Notes: generated by a model from the sequence alone, not told the origin. A stretch of 8,596 bases of DNA from Alphaproteobacteria bacterium (GCA_947499175.1 CANMNU010000053.1:1-8596), one strand, 5' to 3'; positions 1 to 6,399 are shown, numbered from the stretch's first letter. Made by a program: numbers and translations.

Positions 1-26
1 TTAATCATAAATTGATTAAATCATAG

Positions 27-51
27 AACTGAAAATGCCCATCAGTTTTTT
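27..51 (+). terminator. Possible Rho-independent terminator of a gene left of the window
   Basis: AACTGA (27-32) and TCAGTT (42-47) form a 6-bp stem around a 9-base loop, and a run of six T ends at 51. This is the layout of an intrinsic terminator on the + strand, although the stem is AT-rich and weak. No coding sequence can be followed into base 1, so the gene it would serve lies outside the window. Confidence 0.3.
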
Positions 52-176
52 GTGAAATTATTTTTTTAAGGAATAAGCGTGCAACTACAAAAATTATGCA
101 AAGCAATTTTAAACAAAAAATATATAACTAAATATTATGGTTAACCAAATATTAACACTTTTTGAAGTATACTAAA

Positions 177-196
177 CCCACCCAAATAAGGGTGGG
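177..196. repeat. GC-rich hairpin CCCACCC/GGGTGGG
   Basis: CCCACCC (177-183) and GGGTGGG (190-196) are perfect inverted arms separated by AAATAA. No T-run follows on the + strand, so it is a poor terminator in that direction. On the - strand a short TTTAGTAT follows, which is weak. The arms and loop closely resemble the hairpin at 4686-4706, suggesting a dispersed repeat family rather than a gene-specific signal. Confidence 0.5.
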
Positions 197-223
197 GCAT
201 AATCTGTAATAGGTATGGAGAGT

Positions 224-250
224 AAGCTAGTAGTGAGGTTACACTGGCTT
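224..250. other. Imperfect hairpin of unknown role
   Basis: AAGC (224-227) pairs with GCTT (247-250), and AGTG (232-235) pairs with CACT (242-245) around the loop AGGTTA, with an asymmetric internal loop between the two stems. A run of six A follows, not T, so it does not look like a + strand terminator. It may belong to a structured RNA together with the neighbouring hairpins, or be chance. Confidence 0.25.
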
Positions 251-308
251 AAAAAACTAGAACAACATAGTTGATTCAGTTAATACCCAATATTGATTAA
301 TGTTACTA

Positions 309-342
309 GATTGCCACGCTCCTTTGGAGCTCGCAAAGACGG
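309..342. repeat. Likely dispersed palindromic repeat
   Basis: The block begins GATTGCCAC and ends CTCGCAAAGACGG. GCTCC (318-322) and GGAGC (326-330) form a 5-bp stem around TTT, with outer arms TTGC (311-314) and GCAA (333-336). From general knowledge, near-identical blocks (ATTGCCACGCTCC ... GGAGCTCGCAATGACGG) occur as intergenic repeats in several bacterial genomes, including intracellular alphaproteobacteria. Only one copy lies in this window, so the dispersed nature is inferred. Confidence 0.5.
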
Positions 343-468
343 TTATCTATGCGTGCCACTGGGCTTAACTGTAATAGGATTATAAGCACCTAAGAATATG
401 GGGCGAAGAGTACCTAGGGTAGAAAAAATTAAGAATGCTTAGACCACTTAAATAATACACCTTTTTTA

Positions 469-497
469 TAGACGCTAAACCGGTATGGTTTTATATT
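469..497 (+). promoter_or_regulatory. Candidate umuC promoter with internal dyad
   Basis: TAGACG (469-474) as -35 and TATATT (492-497) as -10 are 17 bases apart and would start transcription about 20 bases before the umuC ATG. The spacer contains an inverted repeat, AAACC (477-481) and GGTTT (487-491), placed where a repressor could block RNA polymerase. It does not match the GTTC-N7-GTTC type LexA box of alphaproteobacteria or the CTGT-N8-ACAG type of E. coli. Assigned by eye against the sigma-70 consensus. Confidence 0.35.
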
Positions 498-523
498 CTT
501 AACAAGACTACCGGGAGTACCTC

Positions 524-1771
524 ATGTTCGCTTTGATTGATTGCGATAATTTTTTTGTTTCTTGCGAGCGGGTATTTCGTCCTGAGCTTGAAAATAAGCC
601 TATTATTGTACTTTCTAGCAATGATGGTTGTGCTATTTCACGTTCTGATGAAGCTAAACTCTTAGGTATTCCTATGGGAGCTCCCTTGTTTGAAATTCGC
701 CATTTAGTTAAAGCCTACAATGTGGAAGTATTATCATGCAATTTTGAGTTATACGGGGATATGAGCCGCCGTATTATGAACATTTTACAGCAAGAATGCG
801 AAAAGGTTGAGGTCTATTCAGTCGATGAAGCATTTTTAGAATATGACGATACAATCAACTGGATAGCTGAGGGAGAACGTTTGAAAAAATACCTAATGAA
901 ATGTGTTGGAATTGTGACATCAATTGGTTTTGGTACAACAAAGACCTTAGCAAAATTAGCTAGTGTACAGGCAAAATCTAGTGGTAGTTGTTGTTACCTT
1001 GATGGTTCATCTAAATATTTTGATGTTTTAAAAGCTATGCCAGTTGGTAAAATTTGGGGAATTGGTGCAAAAATTAACAAGAACATGCGCCAACAGGGAA
1101 ATTACACGGCATATGATTTATTGACAGCTGACCCTAAATCAATTCGCAAACAATACAGCATTATTGTAGAACGTATTGTCTATGAACTTAATGGCAGGTC
1201 GTGCTTGCCATTAACCTTAATTCAAGATTTAAAAAAATCAATTCAAATTACCCGCAGTTTTTCTAGCCCAGTTAGCGACAAAGATATTTTAAAACAGGCG
1301 ATTGCGCGCTATGGGTTTAGATTGGCCTATAAGCTACGTGAAAATTTACAAAAAACTAAAACCTTATGGGTTTATGGATGCAACACTAAGTTTGATGTTG
1401 CTGACACAGTTTTGCACCAACGTACTATCGTTTTAGATGAACCGACTAACAATACTGCAACTATTATTAAATATGCGCAAAATGCTGTAGAAGAGTTTTT
1501 TGACCCAAAGCTAAACTATAGCAAAATTGGCATTATGGCACTTGATTTGCGCGATGCTACCATACCCCAAGCACAGTTAATGTTTGAGCAAAAAACATCT
1601 CTCAAAAAAGATATTGATAAGGTAATGGATAGCTTGAATAAGCGATTTGGTCTCAGCACAGTACGGCCATTGGCATGCGGTGAAAGTGTTGATTGGATGA
1701 ACAAACGTGGCAACAAAACCCCAGAATATACAACAAATTGGCACAATCTTGTGCACGTTAAAGCAAAGTAA
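524..1771 (+). CDS. umuC: Y-family DNA polymerase, UmuC type (Pol V catalytic subunit)
   Basis: This is the catalytic subunit of an error-prone translesion DNA polymerase, which in characterised systems works with processed UmuD and RecA. At 415 residues it is close to the E. coli UmuC length (422). The first metal ligand D6 lies in MFALIDCDNFF. D101-E102 in YSVDEAF complete the catalytic carboxylates at the same positions as in E. coli. F11 occupies the steric-gate position, which is Tyr in E. coli UmuC. The finger motif NDGCAISRSDEAK is at about 33-45, the thumb helix-hairpin-helix at about 172-215, and the little finger from about 240. QAQLMF at 349-354 fits a QxxLxF sliding-clamp motif. 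The start is supported by GGGAG (513-517) six bases before the ATG. No umuD lies upstream; the next gene is an rRNA pseudouridine synthase 16 bases away. The frame appears intact. Confidence 0.93.
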   Translation: MFALIDCDNFFVSCERVFRPELENKPIIVLSSNDGCAISRSDEAKLLGIPMGAPLFEIRHLVKAYNVEVLSCNFELYGDMSRRIMNILQQECEKVEVYSVDEAFLEYDDTINWIAEGERLKKYLMKCVGIVTSIGFGTTKTLAKLASVQAKSSGSCCYLDGSSKYFDVLKAMPVGKIWGIGAKINKNMRQQGNYTAYDLLTADPKSIRKQYSIIVERIVYELNGRSCLPLTLIQDLKKSIQITRSFSSPVSDKDILKQAIARYGFRLAYKLRENLQKTKTLWVYGCNTKFDVADTVLHQRTIVLDEPTNNTATIIKYAQNAVEEFFDPKLNYSKIGIMALDLRDATIPQAQLMFEQKTSLKKDIDKVMDSLNKRFGLSTVRPLACGESVDWMNKRGNKTPEYTTNWHNLVHVKAK

Positions 1772-1787
1772 TTGAAAGTTGATTAAA

Positions 1788-2717
1788 ATGTCAGATTATA
1801 CTCCACCGAATAACCCAACTCGTCTTGACAGGTTTGTACGTCGTTTGTATCCAGGGCTAACCCAGGGGGCATTGGAAAAACTACTACGCGGTAAAAAAAT
1901 ATTGGTTGATGATAAGCCAGCCAAGAGTAGTACCAGGGTGAATACCGAAGAGCAGGTACGTATTTTGGTTGATTTAGCGCTTTATGCAACCAATTCAACT
2001 GGCCATATTAAGCGTGAAATTGATGTTACAGACAAAGATTTAGCATGGATTGAATCAATTATAATTTGGGAAGATGACCAAATGATTGCCCTTAATAAGC
2101 CCCAAGGTCTTGCGGTACAAGGTGGAACTGGAACAAAACGACATATTGATGCAATTATGAAAGCTTACAACCCTGAGGTACGATTAGTTCACCGTATTGA
2201 TAAAGATACCAGTGGGGTGCTAGTTATGGCAAAAACTGTGCCAATGGCCCAGTATTTAACGAATCTATTTAGCGACCATGGGGTGCAAAAAACTTACCGA
2301 GCTATTGTTGAAGGTAATGTGCGCCCGGCCCAGGGCACAATAACTTTGCCAATTGGCAAGGAAATGGTTGGCAATAAGGAAAAAATGGTAGTCGATGGGC
2401 CGCACGCTAAACCTGCTGAAACCCAATACATGTTACGCAAAAAACTGGGTAGTTATTTTTGTGTGGTTGATTGTTGGCCGCGCAGTGGCAGAACACACCA
2501 AATTCGTGTGCACTTAAGTGCATCTGGTTGGCCGATTGTTGGGGATTATAAATACGGTGCGACTGAAAAAGGGCTAAGTTTGCATTTACATGCTTATCAG
2601 TTGTCATTTCCACTGCCTGATGGTGGAAAAATGGTGATAATGGCCCCATTATCGGAGCATATGCGAGCCACAATGCATGAGTTTGGTGCAGATCCAGACA
2701 AATTAGAGCATAGTTAA
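1788..2717 (+). CDS. rluC: RluA-family 23S rRNA pseudouridine synthase, RluC-like
   Basis: This enzyme isomerises uridines to pseudouridine in 23S rRNA; E. coli RluC acts on U955, U2504 and U2580. The 309-residue protein has an N-terminal S4 RNA-binding domain at about 10-60 and a RluA catalytic domain from about 90. The catalytic motif is LVHRIDKDTSG with the nucleophilic aspartate at 138. NKPQGLAVQGGTG (103-115) resembles RluC more than RluD. RTHQIRVH (235-242) is the conserved RNA-binding/active-site strand. The ATG at 1788 is preferred because GAAAG (1775-1779) sits eight bases before it. An in-frame TTG at 1779 would add three residues but has no ribosome binding site. The gene follows umuC by 16 bases, so the two are probably co-transcribed, and it converges on murA. 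The exact target uridines are inferred from family resemblance. Confidence 0.88.
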   Translation: MSDYTPPNNPTRLDRFVRRLYPGLTQGALEKLLRGKKILVDDKPAKSSTRVNTEEQVRILVDLALYATNSTGHIKREIDVTDKDLAWIESIIIWEDDQMIALNKPQGLAVQGGTGTKRHIDAIMKAYNPEVRLVHRIDKDTSGVLVMAKTVPMAQYLTNLFSDHGVQKTYRAIVEGNVRPAQGTITLPIGKEMVGNKEKMVVDGPHAKPAETQYMLRKKLGSYFCVVDCWPRSGRTHQIRVHLSASGWPIVGDYKYGATEKGLSLHLHAYQLSFPLPDGGKMVIMAPLSEHMRATMHEFGADPDKLEHS

Positions 2718-2748
2718 GCTCAAGGAACATAGTTGATATAGCAAGGCT

Positions 2749-4014
2749 TTAGGAGCTAGTCTTGACCCTCTCTACTTTTGCACCACAATTTTGCAGTTTT
2801 TCTTCAAGACGTTCGTATCCACGATCAAGGTGATACAACCTGCTAATTGTGGTTTCGCCTTTAGCAGCCAGAGCTGCAATTACCAAGCCAATTGAAGCGC
2901 GAATATCAGTTGCCATAACCGGTGCTCCGCTTAAGTGCTTAACACCACGAACCATGGCAGATGCTCCATGTACTTGTATATTGACCCCCATGCGCGCTAA
3001 TTCGGGCACATGCATAAAACGATTTTCAAAAATAGTTTCGGTAATCATGGCTGCACCTTCACAAATGCCCATTAGGGCCATAAAGGGTGCTTGAAGGTCG
3101 GTAGCAAACCCTGGGTAGGGTTCGGTCATAACGTCAACCCCGCAAATTGGCCCATTTCGATAAATACGAAAACCATCCGCATTCATTTCAAAAACTGCCC
3201 CGGCTTTTTCTAGGGTTTCACGTACCATCGGTAAATAATCAAGCGATGTATTGGTAAGAGTTAAATCACCACCTGTAATTAACGCTGCGATTGCATAAGA
3301 ACCGGTTTCTAAACGATCAGGAATTACTTTATGGGTGGCGCTATGCAAAGTATCGACACCATCAATAATAATGGTATCGGTCCCTGCCCCACTAACTTTT
3401 GCTCCCATGGCATTTAGGCAATTAGCCAAATCAATAATTTCAGGTTCACGGGCAACGTTACGTAGAATAGTTTGGCCTTTGGCAATTGATGCTGCCATCA
3501 TCAAATTTTCAGTGGCGCCAACTGAAACTACGCGCATGGTAAAACTAGCCCCCAATAAACCATGGGGAGCCGTTGCTACAATGTAGCCCTCATCTAGTTC
3601 ACAAACAGCGCCCATAGCGCGCAAGCCTTCTAGGTGCACATCAACCGCACGAGCACCTAAGGCACAGCCACCTGGTAATGAAACCCGGGCTTTGCCATAA
3701 CGTGCGACTAATGGGCCAAGCACTAATACTGATGCTCGCATGGTTTTTACTAAATCATATGGTGCGGTGGTCGATGTAATATTTGCAGCATTCAATGTGC
3801 GCACATCATCATCAACATTCGCTTCAACCCCTAAAATTTCAAGTAATTGAGTGATTGTTCGGATATCTGCCAAATCTGGCACATTGGTAAGGGTAAGAGG
3901 TTGATCAGTTAAAAGAGATGCGACCATTAATGGTAGGGCTGAATTTTTAGCCCCGCTAATAGCAATACGGCCAACTAGAGGAGTTCCACCTTGAACTTTT
4001 AAAAATGTTGGCAT
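2749..4014 (-). CDS. murA: UDP-N-acetylglucosamine 1-carboxyvinyltransferase
   Basis: MurA transfers enolpyruvate from phosphoenolpyruvate to UDP-GlcNAc in the cytoplasm, the first committed step of peptidoglycan synthesis. The 421-residue protein is normal for the family (E. coli 419). K22-N23 in ISGAKNSALP bind substrate. C117 in PGGCALGARAVDVH is the PEP-reactive cysteine that fosfomycin alkylates, so the enzyme is predicted to be fosfomycin-sensitive; some bacteria carry Asp there instead. D306 in YPGFATDLQAP is the catalytic aspartate, and R371 (DIRAS) and R397 in the DRGYE motif (397-401) are the conserved C-terminal arginines. The frame is intact. The gene starts one base after the dcd stop, so the two are almost certainly translated from one message. 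Its end lies 31 bases from the convergent rluC end, and I saw no strong terminator between them. Confidence 0.97.
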   Translation of the reverse strand: MPTFLKVQGGTPLVGRIAISGAKNSALPLMVASLLTDQPLTLTNVPDLADIRTITQLLEILGVEANVDDDVRTLNAANITSTTAPYDLVKTMRASVLVLGPLVARYGKARVSLPGGCALGARAVDVHLEGLRAMGAVCELDEGYIVATAPHGLLGASFTMRVVSVGATENLMMAASIAKGQTILRNVAREPEIIDLANCLNAMGAKVSGAGTDTIIIDGVDTLHSATHKVIPDRLETGSYAIAALITGGDLTLTNTSLDYLPMVRETLEKAGAVFEMNADGFRIYRNGPICGVDVMTEPYPGFATDLQAPFMALMGICEGAAMITETIFENRFMHVPELARMGVNIQVHGASAMVRGVKHLSGAPVMATDIRASIGLVIAALAAKGETTISRLYHLDRGYERLEEKLQNCGAKVERVKTSS

Positions 4015-4015
4015 A

Positions 4016-4567
4016 TTACAATCTCGGTAAGGTTACGCCAGTTTGCTTCATATATTTACCAGCACGGTCTTTATAGGAAACTTCACAAGGCTGATCACCT
4101 TTAAAGAATAAGAATTGGCAAACCCCTTCGTTAGCATAAATTTTTGCAGGAAGCGGCGTTGTATTTGAAAATTCCAAGGTAACGTGCCCTTCCCATTCTG
4201 GTTCTAATGGAGTTACATTTACAATAATACCGCAACGTGCATAGGTTGATTTACCTAAGCAAATTACCAAGACATCTCGTGGTATGCGAAAATATTCCAC
4301 GGTTCTTGCTAAAGCGAAGCTATTTGGAGGAATAATGCACACATCGGTTTCGCGATCAACAAAGCTGTTTGGCGAAAAATCTTTAGGATCAACAATTGCG
4401 TTATTAACATTTGTGAAAATTTTAAATTCAGGAGAACAGCGCGCATCATACCCATAAGATGATAACCCATAGGAAATTAAGCCTTCACGCTTTTGGTTTT
4501 CAACAAAAGGTTCAATCATGCCATGATTTTGTGCGGCATCGCGAATCCACTTATCTGAAAGTATCAT
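4016..4567 (-). CDS. dcd: dCTP deaminase
   Basis: Dcd deaminates dCTP to dUTP, which dUTPase then hydrolyses to dUMP, the precursor for thymidylate. The 183-residue protein is slightly shorter than E. coli Dcd (193) and aligns over its whole length with the dCTP deaminase/dUTPase trimer fold. Visible motifs are SYGYDARCSPEFKIF (37-51), the phosphate-binding GKSTYARCG (105-113) and TLEFSNTTPLP (130-140) with the catalytic glutamate E132. NEGVCQFLFF (146-155) near the C-terminus closes the active site in the family. The ATG is supported by AGGAAA about six bases upstream (4574-4579 on the + strand). It is the first gene of the dcd-murA pair. The 276 bases before it, up to the fabI stop, include a GC-rich repeat. 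A bifunctional deaminase/dUTPase cannot be excluded by eye. Confidence 0.95.
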   Translation of the reverse strand: MILSDKWIRDAAQNHGMIEPFVENQKREGLISYGLSSYGYDARCSPEFKIFTNVNNAIVDPKDFSPNSFVDRETDVCIIPPNSFALARTVEYFRIPRDVLVICLGKSTYARCGIIVNVTPLEPEWEGHVTLEFSNTTPLPAKIYANEGVCQFLFFKGDQPCEVSYKDRAGKYMKQTGVTLPRL

Positions 4568-4843
4568 TTTATTTTCCTAAATTTTTAAAAACAGCTTTAT
4601 TGATAAAGTAGAATTTTATCATCAATTTCTACTTTCTATTAATGATTTATTAACTTTTTTGTGATAGGTGAGGCCGCCCCCCACCCCCGCCCAAATGACG
4701 GGTGGGCCACCCGCCTTGGCTCCAACCTTGTAGCAGACAAAGCTTCGCCATTGGCATCTTTAAGGGCTTTAGAACGATGCCTTGAAACAATATCTGAAGA
4801 GACTCTCTTAATCACAAAATACCCTATATAGATTAATAAATAG
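4568..4843. other. Intergenic region fabI-dcd with GC-rich repeat patch
   Basis: The half next to dcd (4568-4670) is AT-rich and presumably holds the dcd promoter, but no confident -35/-10 pair was found. The other half contains the GC-rich patch annotated at 4671-4716 and an inverted pair GGCATC (4753-4758)/GATGCC (4776-4781). A 79-codon open frame on the - strand crosses this area (4639-4878), but it overlaps the fabI end and lacks a ribosome binding site, so it is treated as repeat-derived. Confidence 0.5.
4671..4716. repeat. GC-rich palindromic repeat patch
   Basis: This short stretch is almost entirely G and C within AT-rich flanks. CCCGCCC (4686-4692) and GGGTGGG (4700-4706) are inverted arms with one G-T pair and the loop AAATGAC. 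CGGGTGG (4699-4705) and CCACCCG (4707-4713) form a second overlapping dyad. The first hairpin resembles the one at 177-196 in arms and loop start. The composition contrast suggests an inserted mobile repeat unit; the role is unknown. Confidence 0.5.
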
Positions 4844-5647
4844 TTAATCTTTGATAACGCTAATATCTGGAGCGTCAACGGCCTTCATACCGACGACGTG
4901 ATAGCCTGAATCTACATGAACAACCTCACCGGTAACGCCAGACGCTAATTCACTAAGCAAATAAAGCGCTGTGCCACCAACATCTTCCAAAGTGGTATTA
5001 CGACGAAGTGGTGAATTGTATTGATTCCACTTTAAAATGTAGCGAAAATCACCAATGCCACTAGCTGCCAAGGTTTTAACTGGTCCAGCTGATAAGCCGT
5101 TAACACGAATATTGCTTGGCCCTAAATCTACGGCTAAATATTGTACACTAGCTTCAAGTGCAGCCTTAGCCACGCCCATGACATTATAGTTTGGCATAAC
5201 TTTTTCAGCACCATAATAGGTTAAGGTAATCAATGAGCCACCATTTGGCATAAGGCGTGCGGCTTCTTTACAGATTTGAGTGAAAGAAAAGCATGAAATG
5301 TGCATGGTATTTAAAAAGTTAGCAAGTGATGTATCGCAATACCTGCCCTGCAATTCATTTTTGTCAGAAAAGCCAATTGCGTGCACAACAAAATCAATCG
5401 TGCCCCATTTGTTTTCAATTTCTTTGAAAGTTGATTCTATGCTACCGGCATGGCCAACATCGCATTCAACCAAAAAATTGGAGCCTAAGCTTTCGGCCAG
5501 TGGGCGTACACGCTTTTCCAAAGCCTCTCCCTGGTAAGTAAATGCTAGTTCAGCCCCTTGTTCACTGAGCATTTTTGAAATGCCCCATGCCAGAGAGCTA
5601 CTGTTTGCTAGACCCATAATTAGGCCTTTTTTGCCTTTCATTAACAT
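4844..5647 (-). CDS. fabI: Enoyl-[acyl-carrier-protein] reductase (NADH), FabI
   Basis: FabI reduces enoyl-ACP to acyl-ACP, the last step of each fatty-acid elongation cycle, in the cytoplasm. The 267-residue product matches the family length (about 260-270). It has the N-terminal nucleotide-binding segment GLIMGLANSSSLAWGI, AFTYQGE, and HAIGFSDKNEL with the conserved Gly92. The catalytic residues are Tyr144 (TYYGAEK) with Tyr154 and Lys161 in NYNVMGVAKAALE. AGPVKTLAASGIGDF and the C-terminal VVHVDSGYHVVGM are also conserved. These are the residues that bind NAD and triclosan in E. coli FabI. The frame stays open to 5731, but the ATG at 5647 is chosen because AGAG lies six bases before it and a good promoter lies inside the longer frame. 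The ATG at 5641 is almost as likely. The small gene upstream could read through into it. Confidence 0.95.
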   Translation of the reverse strand: MLMKGKKGLIMGLANSSSLAWGISKMLSEQGAELAFTYQGEALEKRVRPLAESLGSNFLVECDVGHAGSIESTFKEIENKWGTIDFVVHAIGFSDKNELQGRYCDTSLANFLNTMHISCFSFTQICKEAARLMPNGGSLITLTYYGAEKVMPNYNVMGVAKAALEASVQYLAVDLGPSNIRVNGLSAGPVKTLAASGIGDFRYILKWNQYNSPLRRNTTLEDVGGTALYLLSELASGVTGEVVHVDSGYHVVGMKAVDAPDISVIKD

Positions 5648-5676
5648 TAAAAACTCTTTTTGAATCATTGCCTTGT

Positions 5677-5706
5677 AGCATAGACAATCCATGGATGTAG
5701 CGTCAA
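5677..5706 (-). promoter_or_regulatory. Candidate fabI promoter
   Basis: On the - strand TTGACG (5706-5701) matches the -35 consensus at five of six bases and TATGCT (5682-5677) matches the -10 at four of six, with an 18-base spacer. Transcription would start near 5670, giving a leader of about 22 bases to the ATG at 5647. This argues against the longer fabI reading frame that begins at 5731. Confidence 0.5.
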
Positions 5707-5769
5707 TGGGGATGAAAAATAAACCGGACAATAGGTTAGTACCATCCGATTTATTAGGTATGGTTGTAT

Positions 5770-5976
5770 TTATGCTTTAGGAAGCGCAACCAGTTGCCTT
5801 ATCGCTTTTTCGTCAAGCACAATAAATTGTTTATCTAGACCGTTAATTGATTTAGTAATAGTTTTACTTAATGGATGCTCTGCAAGATATTTATCAATTA
5901 CATCAGTAATTATTTCTGCAAGATATTTATCAATTACATCAGTAATTATTTTAGTAATATTAATCACACTACCCAC
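5770..5976 (-). CDS. Small protein of unknown function with 12-residue tandem duplication
   Basis: I do not recognise this 68-residue protein. Its N-terminal half contains IITDVIDKYLAE twice in tandem, encoded by a perfect 36-bp DNA duplication, so the ancestral form was probably about 56 residues. The repeated unit is amphipathic and likely helical. The C-terminal half (SINGLDKQFIVLDEKAIRQLVALPKA region) ends in a second probable helix. There is no signal peptide, membrane segment or cysteine. The start is uncertain: GTG at 5976 has no clear ribosome binding site, and a second GTG three codons later is an alternative. It is 122 bases upstream of fabI in the same direction. It may be a genuine small regulator or antitoxin-like protein, or the remaining end of a larger gene. 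In-frame survival of the duplication is weak evidence for coding. Confidence 0.45.
   Translation of the reverse strand: MGSVINITKIITDVIDKYLAEIITDVIDKYLAEHPLSKTITKSINGLDKQFIVLDEKAIRQLVALPKA
5879..5950. repeat. Perfect 36-bp tandem duplication (two copies)
   Basis: Bases 5879-5914 and 5915-5950 are identical over all 36 positions, each beginning TCTGCAAGATATTTATC. The unit length is a multiple of three, so the reading frame of the small - strand gene is preserved. The lack of any divergence between copies implies a recent event. Confidence 0.9.
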
Positions 5977-6008
5977 TAAAAAGATTGGGACTAGCGTAGA
6001 TAAGGACT

Positions 6009-6399
6009 TGAGGTTATTTTTCGTATAATACTTCTAAAATTATAAGAAAGATGAACTTCAAATCCTTGATAGGCACCATAACACACCGTGGATTGGCACA
6101 AAGAGCGCTGCCACACTTTTGCAAGTATGGTGATTGGGCTGATCGATCAGAAGAATGTACAGCACCATGCATTCTCAAAAGCACTAAATACGCAATCTAC
6201 AGTGAAAGCAAGGCTTGAGCGCATCAGACGTTTTTTAAAGGACAAAAAATTGATTACGAAAAGTTTGCCCTGCAAATGATAATGCGGCACATCACAACAA
6301 ATGTTCAAATCGCAATTAGTGAGGGGCAGTGTGGTGGTAGAATGGAGTGGAGTCTTTCGTATTTCCTGGGACCATTATAGTAAGTCTAGTTAACCTCAA
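6009..6399 (+). mobile_element. Internally deleted IS4-like element remnant
   Basis: TTGAGGTTA (6009-6017) and TAACCTCAA (6391-6399) are perfect 9-bp inverted repeats that bracket a decayed transposase reading frame, as expected for the ends of an insertion sequence. At about 390 bp it is far shorter than a complete IS4-family element (usually 1.2-1.6 kb), so most of the transposase, including the DDE catalytic region, is gone. No target-site duplication is obvious outside the repeats. A second inverted copy, ATTGAGGTT at 6421-6429, lies just beyond the right end, so the true boundary is uncertain. A TATAAT box at 6024-6029, without a good -35, could be the old transposase promoter. Confidence 0.45.
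6051..6380 (+). pseudogene. IS4-like transposase N-terminal fragment, frameshifted
   Basis: Three reading frames must be joined to recover the protein. An ATG at 6051 reads MNFKSLIGTITH. The next frame (from about 6088) gives WHKERCHTFASMVIGLIDQ, followed by HHAFSKALNT and LERIRRFLKDKK. The frame then moves at a run of six A (6244-6249) to give KIDYEKFALQMIM and continues to a stop at 6378-6380. One more A in the run would restore LKDKKIDYEKF. The pattern of a hydrophobic helix, an N-x-x-x-HHA-SKAL segment and a RIRRFL helix resembles the N-terminal domain of IS4-family transposases. No DDE residues remain. The family assignment is by resemblance only, and the fragment is surely non-functional. 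Confidence 0.55.

Larger units (their letters stand above)
52..523. other. Gene-free region upstream of umuC
   Basis: No open frame of convincing length or composition was found here on either strand. Bases 52-176 are very AT-rich and include the 8-base palindrome GGTTAACC (139-146). Bases 177-342 are richer in GC and contain three separate hairpins, annotated individually. Bases 440-523 hold the presumed umuC promoter and ribosome binding site. The block could include a small RNA or be a mosaic of intergenic repeats; nothing visible decides between these. Confidence 0.5.

Noticed and set aside
203..213. LexA-like half-site CTGTAATAGG here and at 369-379
   Set aside because: Neither copy has a proper second half-site (ACAG), and they are far from the proposed umuC promoter.
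264..275. 12-mer AACATAGTTGAT shared with 2725-2736
   Set aside because: An exact match of this length is expected by chance in an AT-rich window of this size, and the flanks do not match.
1779..1787. TTG start adding three residues to RluC
   Set aside because: No ribosome binding site precedes it, whereas GAAAG is well placed for the ATG at 1788.
2718..2748. Shared terminator between the convergent rluC and murA
   Set aside because: Only AGCTC (2717-2721) and GAGCT (2753-2757) pair, far apart and without T-runs.
4639..4878. 79-codon open frame on the - strand between fabI and dcd
   Set aside because: It overlaps the fabI 3' end, has no ribosome binding site and passes through the GC-rich repeat; it is better explained as repeat-derived open sequence.
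5648..5731. 28-residue N-terminal extension of FabI
   Set aside because: It exceeds the normal FabI length, is not FabI-like, and contains the best candidate promoter; a ribosome binding site precedes the ATG at 5647.
5879..5950. CRISPR-like repeat
   Set aside because: The two 36-bp copies are directly adjacent with no spacer and lie in a reading frame.
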